From assembly GCA_943736015.1 (NCBI GenBank), contig OX031059.1, forward strand, positions 21,136,501-21,200,500: DNA of 64,000 nt, given 5' to 3'. The stretch is from Tridacna crocea (Eukaryota > Mollusca > Bivalvia > Cardiida > Cardiidae). Made by a program: the position numbers and the translations under genes. This document shows positions 55,360-64,000 of this stretch, one piece after another. Every line of letters starts with the position of its first letter. Positions within the stretch are counted from its first letter, which is position 1. Below the pieces are notes generated by a model. That model worked only from the letters and a program-made list of their open reading frames with translations. It ran no database searches and was not told the origin of the DNA.

Positions 55360-57399
55360 ATGAATACCGTGGTTATAGTACTTCTGTCTTATGCGAGCTT
55401 GCTTAGTTTGCGATGCTTGGCATCATTCGATAACGACATCAAGATTGAGCAACTTTCCTTGGAATCACAAGTGTCAATGAGGTTTTCTGAAGTCACCATT
55501 CAAGCGAAGCTTCGGAATGAAGCATCAGCAGGCAAAGATACTTACGTCGATGTTACTTTGCCGAAATCGGCTTTTATAACCAGTTTTGCCGTTGTTGTTA
55601 ATGAAGTCGAGTATGAGGCTGTGGTGAAAGAGAAGAAAATTGCCGAGGAGGAATACAACACCGCGCTGAAAAACAATATGACGGCTGGCTACATATCCCA
55701 GCAGTCAGTTCTTCTCGATGATTTCGATAGAGATAAATTCCGGATCTCGCTACATTTAGCCCCTAAGTCATCTGCATCTTTTTATCTACGGTATCAAGAA
55801 CTCATTATACGACAGGGCAATGTTTACAAGCAAAGGCTGTTTGTAAATCCAAACCTTTTCGTCTCTCAAATAGAAGTGATATACGACATTACGGAAACAC
55901 AATCTATGAAATCGTTCCAGTATAGAACTCCATTTGATGATGGGTTTACCTCGGCTAGTTCTGAAATCCGCGACGCTAATGGTTATTTCAAAAGGAGAGT
56001 GTATTGGAGTCCGTCTTTCGATGAAGGGATTACAAGAAGGTTTAAAGAAAATGACACTTTCGATGTTTTCTATGACCTTGAACCTGTGGAAAATGGAGGA
56101 GAATTACTTCTGAATAACGACGGACAATTTACTCACTATTTTTCTACAACTTGCGAACAGCAAAATCTAATTCCAAAGCGTATAGCCTTTGTTATTGACA
56201 TCAGTGGGTCGATGAAAAATATCCCTATTGAGCAGGTCCGAGAAGCTATGATGTCGATCCTGGACCAGCTTAGGGCAGGAGAATTCTTTAACATCGTGTT
56301 GTTCTCCAATACTGTGTCTGTATGGAAAACTACATTTCTGTTGGCGTCACAAACGAACATAAACTACGCAAAGAATTATTTATCAAAAACACTTGTTGCT
56401 AGCGGGGCTACTAATATCAACGATGCTCTTCTTACGACATTAGATCTATTCAAAGATATAAATGGGGAAGATGACCATAGGCAAAGCATGTATGGACAAA
56501 TTATTGTATTACTGACTGACGGTGAACCAACACAAGGGATTACGGATTTTGATTCTATTCGACGAAATGTGAGAAATGCTAATTATTTTGAAGGTAAAGA
56601 ATGCTGTAAGACTAGTATCTTTACGGTTGCATTCGGGCAGAACTCGAATAAGAATTTCTTAATAGCTCTTTCCAACGAAAATGACGGAGATACGAAAGTT
56701 GTTAAAGAGAAGGAAAGTCGCACGAATTACCTGGTTTTGTATGACTTTTTCAGAGATCTGGAAAACCCTTACTTTAAAAATGTCAACTTTTCTTTTAATG
56801 TGATGGGTAAAAATGTATATTTGCCACAAAGTAATACAACAAGAACATTTTTTCCACTATTTGACTGCGGTGGAGAGATCATAGTCAGTGGCTGGAGTGA
56901 TCCACAGTACATTATAGAGCCCAGGGTTGAAGCTGTCGGTATGCATGGAGCAGTCAAATTTGACTCGATAAAACAAACACCTATATCAGACAAACAGGCG
57001 TCAATACTTTCCAAAATAATTGTGCATCAACAAGTAAAAGAGTTACTAGAACAATTGGAACGGGATATTGATGGTATAAACGGAGACACAACCAAACAAA
57101 CAGCTCTTGCTCTTTCGCTGGAGCATGGTCTCGTGACGCCTTTGACATCAATGGTCGTAACGGTGTACTCTTCAACGCCTGAACTGCCAAACAAAGTGTC
57201 TAACAGACGAGGAACCGGTCAAATAACGAAATCCGCAACAAAGTCGACAAATTTTCCCAGTATCCCAAATATGGATACGGACATTGAAGATCGCTTGGCG
57301 GCAGAAGGAAGTGGGTCACAAAATTCTTGCAATCCCTTGGGCAGCAGTCTGTTCCTAACAGCTATCATATCAGTAGTTACTTTAAGTTTTGCAAAATAG
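55360..57399 (+). CDS. ITIH-like VIT + vWA domain protein, reading frame without intron, possibly GPI-anchored
   Basis: 679 residues. Residues 1-21 are a hydrophobic signal peptide. About 27-155 form a VIT domain. About 272-460 form a von Willebrand A domain whose metal site is complete: D280-I-S282-G-S284, T351 in SGATNIND, and D387 in LLTDGEPT. Residues 589-600 (EHGLVTPLTSMV) are the signature that ends the conserved part of inter-alpha-trypsin inhibitor heavy chains. Family members are secreted and bind hyaluronan or matrix. The DPHF cleavage and chondroitin-linkage motif of classical ITIHs is absent. Instead the protein ends, after a GSGSQNSC stretch, in a ~20-residue hydrophobic tail (LFLTAIISVVTLSFAK), which suggests a GPI signal (inference). 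An in-frame TGA at 55,342 supports the chosen ATG. No intron is seen within the frame, unlike most ITIH genes. Intact, so probably expressed. Confidence 0.92.
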   Translation: MNTVVIVLLSYASLLSLRCLASFDNDIKIEQLSLESQVSMRFSEVTIQAKLRNEASAGKDTYVDVTLPKSAFITSFAVVVNEVEYEAVVKEKKIAEEEYNTALKNNMTAGYISQQSVLLDDFDRDKFRISLHLAPKSSASFYLRYQELIIRQGNVYKQRLFVNPNLFVSQIEVIYDITETQSMKSFQYRTPFDDGFTSASSEIRDANGYFKRRVYWSPSFDEGITRRFKENDTFDVFYDLEPVENGGELLLNNDGQFTHYFSTTCEQQNLIPKRIAFVIDISGSMKNIPIEQVREAMMSILDQLRAGEFFNIVLFSNTVSVWKTTFLLASQTNINYAKNYLSKTLVASGATNINDALLTTLDLFKDINGEDDHRQSMYGQIIVLLTDGEPTQGITDFDSIRRNVRNANYFEGKECCKTSIFTVAFGQNSNKNFLIALSNENDGDTKVVKEKESRTNYLVLYDFFRDLENPYFKNVNFSFNVMGKNVYLPQSNTTRTFFPLFDCGGEIIVSGWSDPQYIIEPRVEAVGMHGAVKFDSIKQTPISDKQASILSKIIVHQQVKELLEQLERDIDGINGDTTKQTALALSLEHGLVTPLTSMVVTVYSSTPELPNKVSNRRGTGQITKSATKSTNFPSIPNMDTDIEDRLAAEGSGSQNSCNPLGSSLFLTAIISVVTLSFAK

Positions 57400-57408
57400 A
57401 ATCAAATT

Positions 57409-57556
57409 GAGCCAGGCTCCGTGAAAAGCGGGCTTAATACTCCTGGAAGAAGTTTCGACATAGGTCAGTCTGCGCAATCCGAGCAGGCTGGCCTGAGCCA
57501 AAACCTTTCGCTGTTGGTAAATTTTCTGTATGTACAAGGACCAGTCTACTTCATGA
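57409..57556 (+). repeat. Repeat family Q directly after the ITIH-like stop codon
   Basis: GAGCCAGGCTCCGTGAAAAG and CTGCGCAATCCGAGCAGG. It begins 10 nt after the stop, so the 3' untranslated region is largely repeat. Confidence 0.75.
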
Positions 57557-57785
57557 TTAACCTATTACCAAACGACAAAAATTTGGACCAGTCCAAATCA
57601 AAAGCATTTGCGGACAACAAAATAAAAGTGACTGAAAATTTGAAATTTGTTTTGTGAAGGATAGAAAAAATTGTGGGAAATGGAGAAAATGCTGGTTACC
57701 AGCATTTTCTCCTCTTCCTACAATGTTTTCTAAAGGCTTCTTTCTCAGAGTCGTCAAAAGTAGTCATTGTGTGGTAATGGGTTAA
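57557..57785 (+). mobile_element. TTAA MITE, subfamily A, full length
   Basis: 229 bp, abutting repeat Q. Confidence 0.92.
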
Positions 57786-57839
57786 ACTTTCGGTTGTCAA
57801 AAGAAGTAGCTATGATGGATCCATTTTGGTATTCTTGGA

Positions 57840-58068
57840 TTAACCCTTTACCCCATAAGGCATTTCTATGGTACCTCTAATTGAGCCTAAATAACAGCAA
57901 GGATGACTCCATTTCTTATGTGTACCTGACACCTTTTGATAGCATAGAAAACATTGTGACAAAAAGTGAAATTGCTCGTCACGAGCAATTTCACCTTTTG
58001 CTACAATGTTTTCCAAAGGTTCCTACAAGCAATACGTATAAATGAGTATCAATGGAGTAAAGGGTTAA
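57840..58068 (+). mobile_element. TTAA MITE, subfamily C, full length
   Basis: 229 bp. Near-identical to 46,463-46,691 by eye (GGCATTTCTATGG, ACAGCAAGGATGA, GAGTATC). A reversed Q head follows at 58,069-58,110. Confidence 0.93.
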
Positions 58069-58246
58069 GGGGATGCATTAAGCCCCCCCCCCCCACCCCC
58101 CTTGTTGCCAGAGCATGACTCAACGCTTTATTTGGCAGTTTATATCTATCACTAAAAGCTCTCTTTAAATGAGAATGGAGTGGTGTTAACTGAGAAGCAA
58201 CAACTGTCATTATAGACGAAACTTTCATGGCCTGCAATACCGGAGA

Positions 58247-58475
58247 AAATAAGCATTCGGACATTTGCGTAAATTGTCGTCCCGGATCAGCATGCGCTGT
58301 CTGCGCAGGCTTATCCGAGACGATATTTTCCGTTCGTATGCATTTTTCTCTTCCGTGCGTGTCTACTGTGGTACAAAATCGAATGAAGTCGTAAAGTATC
58401 GTCTCGGGTCAGGCTGCGCGGACTGTGCAGACTGATCCGCGACGACACTTTACGCACATGTCCGAATGCCCCTTA
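58247..58475. mobile_element. Palindromic GC-rich MITE with ~38-bp inverted ends
   Basis: Ends CATTCGGACATTTGCGTAAA and TTTACGCACATGTCCGAATG. Inside are two hairpins, of GATCAGC(N)GCGCAGGCTTATCC type. A partial relative lies at about 54,250-54,435. Confidence 0.82.
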
Positions 58476-58551
58476 TCGCATCTTTCCAGGCAATATAGAC
58501 ATAATCTATATAGGCTCACCGTAAGTTGATTATTTGGTCTCAAAAATACCG

Positions 58552-58902
58552 TTACCTCCCGCTAGATGGCATTCTATAAATACTTACCAATCTAATTTGG
58601 GCATCCTTGGTACAGAACCGAACCACTTTCCTACGCGACAACCGTTACTTTGAATTTCAAAAAAAGATATAAACGTTTACTCAATAAAACGCTACCTCGT
58701 GCAATTCACTCAGCTATGTTCAGCAGTTTAGAGAAATCTGGAGCTAAAGCAGGTCTCATTTCTCCTCAAACGTATTAATGAAAGCTATTTTCTGCATTGC
58801 TACTTTATAGAGCGTAATATTACAATCTGCCCGTTTTCGGAGCTAGAGATGCGTCATATATGACAGGTCGAATCTTCGAAGAATATGACATGCGCAGACA
58901 AC
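58552..58902 (+). repeat. Right copy of ~350-bp direct repeat flanking the ITIH-like gene
   Basis: Partner of 53,688-54,034, 4.5 kb downstream. No reading frame, tRNA-like boxes or inverted ends were seen in it. Confidence 0.88.
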
Positions 58903-59263
58903 GGAAAAAATACTGATGTCTACTCGTATAATTTGGTTACTTTTGGCTTTATTAGTTGAATTTTATATAGAAGAAACTGTCATGCAGAGCTTCCACTAAT
59001 GTAAGTTTTTTAAAGGGGATGTTTTACAGTCGGCATTCACCACAAGAACTTCAATGACAATGACAGATTGTGTGTTTTCTACTCTTCGAAACCTTGGCCT
59101 GATTTTCAGCTATATACAAATACTGCCGTTTTGCTTTGACAGATCCATGTCAGTAGTCAATGACCTCTGAGAGAGATCATGGTTCTTGAGTAATCTTGCA
59201 TGAAATTCCACTCTCGTTTTGCTTTTTTTAAAACCATGTACGGGTATTGCCTTCTTCATTGAA

Positions 59264-59458
59264 CTCGTTACCTAACGACAGAATTCTAGACCAGTCCAAA
59301 TTAAAAGTACTTGCAGATGACAAAATAAATGTGGCTGAGGAATCGAAATTCGTTGAAAACATTGATGAATAACAAGCGTTTTCTCCTTTTCTCACTATGT
59401 TTTCAAAAGGCTTTTTTCTCTGGGATGTTAAAAATCGGGATTGTGTGGTAAAGAGTTC
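59264..59458 (+). mobile_element. TTAA MITE, left hairpin arm lost
   Basis: GTTACCTAACGACAGAATTC start, then GAAAACATTGATGAATAAC jumps into the right arm. Confidence 0.75.
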
Positions 59459-59661
59459 AGCTGATCCCGATCTTTATGCTCAATATATAATTACGTGTAT
59501 ATAAGTAGAACTCCGAATGTTATTCGGGAAGTTACCGGTCCATATACACGGGGAAGAACAGGGTAGCAATTCGATTCGTGCATTGGTATGGAATATTTCC
59601 GTGACCATCTGGGACAAAACCGAAGCCAGTCCCGAGTGATGCCGAGGAAAAAAATAGAATT

Positions 59662-59892
59662 TTAACCCTTTCCCAAACAAGCCCTTGTTTTTTACGTGTC
59701 TGCAGTACAAGTCTTTTGAAAACACTGTGGGAAAAAGAGAAATTGCTCGTAACGAGCAATTTCTCCTTTCCTACAGTGTTTTAGACTACCCATTTGGAGA
59801 CCTTTGTGCCATTTTTATCAGATTTGAAATTGTCGTCTGCAAACTCTTTGAGTTTGGAAGAGTTTAAAATTTGTCGTTTGGGAAAGGGTTAA
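59662..59892 (-). mobile_element. TTAA MITE, subfamily B
   Basis: Hairpin GAGAAATTGCTCGTAACGAG. TTAA both ends. Confidence 0.9.
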
Positions 59893-60041
59893 TTCATGTA
59901 AATGATTTTGACCTGCTACAGGTTCCATTTAAATGAAATAAGCAATACATGACAAAAGAAGATTGACTCGTCCAAAAATTAAAGGCGTCTGCCAACGACG
60001 AATAAATGTTGCTCAAATTATGAAATTTGTCCCAAAGGTAG

Positions 60042-60350
60042 TGGACCAGTAATAGAAAATAGCTATTTCCACTATAAAATTATCTTACAAAATTTGCTAC
60101 GATTTAAAAAGAGTAACGGTATTATGCACTACTTTAACAAAAGCCACTTTTTCCTTTTTGTCCTTTCTAAAATTATCATTTATAAATCTAAAACAACTAT
60201 ATTCTCATTACGAAGGGAGATAAAAATTACCTCCCTTTTCTGGAAACTAACAAAAAAGTATCAACAAATATTTTCAAGATAGATATCAAAGGGATTTCTC
60301 GTCGTTTAAAAATTTGCACTAGTATTATATATCTGTACAAATCCGTCTTT
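60042..60350 (+). repeat. Tandemly arranged ~310-bp repeat, unit 1
   Basis: Matches 60,400-60,710: AATAGAAAATAGCTATTTCC, ACAAAATTTGCTACGATT, ATTACCTCCCTTTTCTGGAA, TTTCAAGATAGATAT. Confidence 0.8.
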
Positions 60351-60399
60351 ATCAACTATCAAGAAATTTCGTGCCATGCTCCATGAGAATTATTAAGGG

Positions 60400-60710
60400 T
60401 CTAGTAAGACCCGTGTAATAGAAAACAGATATTTCCACTAAAATATCATCCTGCAAAATTTGCTATAATTAAAAATGAGTGTTATTGAACTACTTTCACC
60501 TCTTCATTTTTTTCCATTTTTTCCTTCTTTGAATTATCATTTATGAATCTAAAACCACTATATTCTTAATACAAAAAGAGATAATAATTACCTCCCTTTT
60601 CAGAAAACTAACAAAAGTATCAAAAGATAATTTCAAGATAGACATAAACGGAATTTCTGATCAGTTAGAAATGTGCAAAAATATTATTTCTGCCTAAATC
60701 CTTATTCATT
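60400..60710 (+). repeat. Tandemly arranged ~310-bp repeat, unit 2
   Basis: Second unit, same orientation, about 360 bp downstream of the first. Confidence 0.8.
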
Positions 60711-60769
60711 TATCCTTGTTTATCAACCAATTAGAATTTTCACCGGAAGCGCATTACACATGTCTTACC

Positions 60770-60948
60770 TGAATGGGTAGAAAACACTTTAGGAAAATGA
60801 TAAAACGCTGGTAGCCTGATTGAGTGGCAAACATTGTGGGAAAAGGAGAAATTGCTCGTTACGAGCAATTTCTCCTTTTCCCACAGTGTTTTCGAAAGCT
60901 GTCTTTTGTTGATATTTAAAAAGGATTTTTATGGAGAAAAGGATCAAA
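60770..60948 (+). mobile_element. TTAA MITE, C-like right half with B hairpin
   Basis: Perfect hairpin GGAGAAATTGCTCGTTACGA. Right end decayed to GGAGAAAAGGATCAA. Confidence 0.75.
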
Positions 60949-61097
60949 TGATGAAATGATGTAATTTTCTGTTTTGCACAGGTCTACTGTTTCACAAAAT
61001 GTAATGTAGTCGTAAAGTGCCGTTTCGAATGACCCCTTTCGCGTGCAGCAGGCCATAGCATTGACGAGTCTAAACAAATGCTCTTTTAAAAGGGGGC

Positions 61098-61325
61098 TTA
61101 ACCCTTTACCAAACGACAAAATGTGGGATGTGACCAAATTGAAAGCATTTGCAGACGACAAATTAAACATTGATGAAATGATGATTTCTCTCTTTGATAG
61201 AGTAGAAAACACTGAGGGAAAAGGAGAAAATGTTGATTACCAGCATTTTCTCCTTTTCCAAGAGTCTTTTCCAAAGACTTCTTCTTTAGGGTCGTTAAAA
61301 GTCGGGAGTGTGTGGTAAAAGACGT
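61098..61325 (+). mobile_element. TTAA MITE, subfamily A
   Basis: Follows a Q head AAAAGGGGGC. Right terminus changed to GTGGTAAAAGACG. Confidence 0.86.
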
Positions 61326-61329
61326 AAAG

Positions 61330-61543
61330 ACGTTACCACACAAAAAAATATAGACCGGTCCAAATCGAAAGAGGGCAAAATAAATGTAATTGAAATGTTG
61401 AAATTTGGTCTGGGAAGGGTAGAAAACATTGTTAGAAAAGGAGAAAATGCTGGTTACCAGCATTTTCTCCTTTTCCAACAATGTTTTTAAAAGGCTTCTT
61501 TCTTAGGGTCGTTAGAAGTCGGGATTGTGTGGTAAAGGGTTAA
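61330..61543 (+). mobile_element. TTAA MITE, subfamily A
   Basis: Next to the previous copy in the same orientation. Perfect hairpin, intact right TTAA. Confidence 0.86.
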
Positions 61544-61670
61544 TTAATGCATATGCGAAATGTATCGATTCAGGCTAGCCTGCACTGTCCACGCAGGCTG
61601 ACCTGAACCGAAGCTTTTCGCTATAGGTCAATACTCTGTATGTGTAAGTACCAATCTACCTCAAGATTAA
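61544..61670 (+). repeat. Repeat family Q, tail part
   Basis: GCTAGCCTGCACTGTCCACG and CAGGCTGACCTGAACCG. Its head lies before 61,098, so the two MITEs split it. Confidence 0.72.
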
Positions 61671-61771
61671 GTCTGTTGTAAAAGAAAACTACTTACTACA
61701 GACCCTTAATTATGTGATGGCCTAATTGCTATCACAGTATCATGGATCACAGGGTGGCATTAAGCCACATT

Positions 61772-61850
61772 TTCGTCGGTTCACTTCCAAAACCTCGTAA
61801 CTACAGCTTATAACAAGGTGTAGTTACGAAGGTTTGGAAGTAAACCAACG
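61772..61850. repeat. Inverted repeat, GGTTCACTTCCAAAACC type
   Basis: GGTTCACTTCCAAAACCTCG pairs with CGAAGGTTTGGAAGTAAACC. Related to 54,126-54,210. Confidence 0.75.
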
Positions 61851-63340
61851 TTTTACACGACAATGACCCAATTTTACTTTCAAGCCATTATAAAGGACAT
61901 CAAGCTTGTTTATGTAATACATGTAGCATTATCTTGTTTATGTAGACCAATATAGCATTATAAATGCGGTCAATATTTTACAGTAAAACGGCGATAGTGT
62001 TTCACTTGGTACGGGTCAAACCAAATAGGTTTCCAGTAGGATTACATAAAACAAGTTGACTCATTTACTAAAGAAGCGAAGAGAGGTCAGCGTCAACGTT
62101 TTCAAATAGTTTATTGGCTTTTAATTTCAATACATTTGGTACACGTAAGCAAACAAGTAAAATGTAAATAGTCTGAGGCCTGGCCAGCTGGATTCAATTT
62201 TTTTTTTAATCCGTCTGGTAGAAAAATTTCATTGGCACCAGGTGATAGTACAGCTATATGGAAGTCAAATGAGGGTGGATGCCAGAAACAAAAGTAGTGC
62301 AGATTTTTTCAGATATTTCGTTACCCCACGCACTGAAAATGCATTGATTCAAACTTTTTGTGTACAAACCATAAAAATTCAGTATTACCTGGAGTATATA
62401 TTGATTGCAATTAGGTCTAATTGACAGTGAGGCATATATACATGGCTATCTATGAGCTAGTATATATTTATGGCAGATTTTAGGAGACGTGCAAATGAAA
62501 ATGAAATTGGAATTTTTTGTTTAATAAGGTTTCTTATCTGTACAAACACACTGGAATATTGTCTACGGTGATGCAATGCCAGCTATAACACAGATGCTGC
62601 CATCAACATGTCCTTCATGTAACGAAATTGTAAAGTAAAAAAAAAAAATCCTTTTCTAATTTAGAAAAATAAATATTTTTTTTGGTCCAGATTGCAATAT
62701 TTCACTTCGAATCGTATGTATAACATGCATTTCTTTATTTGAATTGAGTATTTTGGAACAAAATTTTGGCATGATTTATGTCAGAAAAAAAAAAAAAAAA
62801 AAAAAAATCAGTGTTTTGCAACTATTCTAATTTCTTGAAAAGGTGATATGGTAAATAAATTATGGCTGTTTATACTGAAAATGTAACTGTATTTGTTCCC
62901 AGAAAGTGTTTTTGTTAAATTAAACGTTGTGGAATCCTTTTCTGAGCATTTTTTATCATTGTTATATAAAGGACATAATTATGTGTTACAGAAATGACAC
63001 AAAATGGTACAGCGCAGACACATACAAATATTTGGACTAATTCCATAAAAAACGTTTTGTACTTACTGCCTTTATTTGAGAAAGATCATACGAAACAATA
63101 ATTGAATAGTTGCACATGAAATGAAAAGTTATTTGCACTAAAAGTACTGTCTTGTTGACTAGTTAGGATCAGTTCCATAAACAAATGTGCACTTAATTTC
63201 TTTTATTTCTCTTCGAAAGTTTTACTAAGACCAACAAATTTGGTATCATAGTTTAGCTCTGAGTCTGTAAGAAAATGCCAGGCTAATCGGATTTTGACTA
63301 AGAGAAAGTTTGAGTACGGTTTTTGCACTTTAAATGAAGG
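61851..63340. other. Intergenic AT-rich sequence, no gene seen
   Basis: Contains a 20+ A run near 62,790. No domain-bearing frame and no clear repeat match within the window. Confidence 0.5.
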
Positions 63341-63341
63341 T

Positions 63342-63761
63342 GGTACTAAAATCAAAGTTGCAAAAGTACTCAAAGACTAAGGTAACATTAAAGTGGCCAC
63401 CTCTGCTGTCGATAAAGGCAATCATTCGACGTAGCATAGACCTTACATAATGTAAAATCATTCCATCAGGAATGTTATTTCAATCTTGAACGAGGGGGAT
63501 GGCCAAGTCCATGAGATTGTTGATGTTTCGCCGTGATCGAACCTTTCTTCTTAAGTAATCCTAGGCATGTTCTACTGGACTCATATCCGGCGATAAAGTT
63601 GGCCAAGGAAGAACGCCAACATTGTTTCTGTTCAGAAACTGCTGACTGATTCGTGCAGAGGTGGCCATACAAGATGATTGAAAAAATACACGAACTTAAA
63701 AAAAACTATCTTCAATGTTACCTTCATCTTGGAGTACTTTTGCAACTTTGATTTTAGTACC
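63342..63761 (-). mobile_element. Tc1/mariner deletion derivative with terminal inverted repeats
   Basis: The outer 20 bp, GGTACTAAAATCAAAGTTGC and GCAACTTTGATTTTAGTACC, are exact inverted partners. The similarity extends to roughly 50 bp per side. Internally only the end of a transposase gene remains. Confidence 0.88.
63390..63680 (-). pseudogene. Tc1/mariner-type transposase, C-terminal fragment
   Basis: Minus-strand reading gives PWPTLSPDMSPVEHA, DYLRRKVRSRRNINNLMDLA, NNIPDGMILHYVRSMLRRMI and ADSRGGH-like end. This is the region of the third catalytic acidic residue (SPD.SPVEH) and downstream helices of IS630/Tc1 transposases. Two in-frame stops stand where the family usually has Trp (after EHA and after PLVQD). 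The N-terminal two thirds are absent, so it cannot be active. Confidence 0.88.
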
Positions 63762-64000
63762 GGTAAAACGTACATGCGTCGAGAAATAAATGGAAATCAA
63801 GTGCACACTTAATTATGGAACTGAATATATATTCATGCTATATAGGTTAAAAATATCACTGTTAATGAGGAAAAGAATCTGTTACATCTTGACATTTAAA
63901 AACAAAACAGACAAGAACCACACCCACACATACATACACACACAACACAGCTGTACTGTCAAGGCAGGAACCAAAGAATCTGAAGATTGATGTTACGCCA

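Noticed and set aside
55173-55406. 77-codon frame overlapping the ITIH-like start in another frame
   Set aside because: No signal, domain or conserved motif. It covers the proposed promoter and leader.
61098-61481. 127-codon minus-strand frame
   Set aside because: Consists of two MITE copies. Similar frames ([17 protein letters not shown]) appear wherever the hairpin is intact, reflecting the repeat and not a protein family.
62242-63000. Possible small genes in the right-hand intergenic region
   Set aside because: Only short frames with AT-driven composition, and no splice-linked series.

Overview
The window looks like a piece of a mollusc genome, most likely a heterodont bivalve. It is AT-rich. 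It holds one long gene with small exons and canonical GT-AG splice sites, one compact gene with no intron in its reading frame, and a very dense load of short non-autonomous transposons, tRNA-derived SINEs and tandem-core elements with GTCCGTCCGTC-type leaders of the kind described from bivalves. The species assignment is inference from repeat style. Gene and repeat-family names come from memory of the families; no database was searched.

From 2,510 to 42,009 on the + strand lies most of a RIC1 orthologue, the subunit that with RGP1 forms the guanine nucleotide exchange factor for Rab6-type GTPases. I resolve 28 consecutive coding exons. All junction phases agree, and together they encode 1,247 residues ending in a stop at 42,007-42,009. 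By comparison with vertebrate RIC1 (about 1,420 residues) only the first ~150-170 residues are missing, and these must lie upstream of the window. The second gene, 55,360-57,399 on + strand, is one open frame of 679 codons: signal peptide, VIT domain, von Willebrand A domain with intact metal site, ITIH-type ending and a hydrophobic C-terminal tail. It is an inter-alpha-trypsin-inhibitor-heavy-chain-like secreted or GPI-anchored protein. I see no functional link between the two genes.

Almost everything else is repeats. The dominant family is a ~229-bp element bounded by TTAA, with termini CCCTTTACC...GGTAAAGGG and a central perfect hairpin of about 30 bp per arm. About 60 copies or pieces occupy roughly a fifth of the window. 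Three nested insertions show directly that it inserts at and duplicates TTAA, which points to a piggyBac-type MITE. At least three subfamilies differ in flank and in hairpin sequence while the hairpin stays self-complementary. Other families: four types of tandem-core (pearl-like) elements with a 5' hairpin head and ~150-165-bp core units; two tRNA-derived SINEs; TA-flanked and palindromic MITEs; a Tc1/mariner deletion derivative with a transposase fragment near the right edge; and a perfect 63-bp-arm palindrome at 13.1-13.3 kb. Several insertions abut RIC1 splice sites without destroying them.

No virus-like element, rRNA, tRNA gene proper or CRISPR array was recognised. The intervals 42.3-55 kb and 57.4-64 kb contain no gene I can support.
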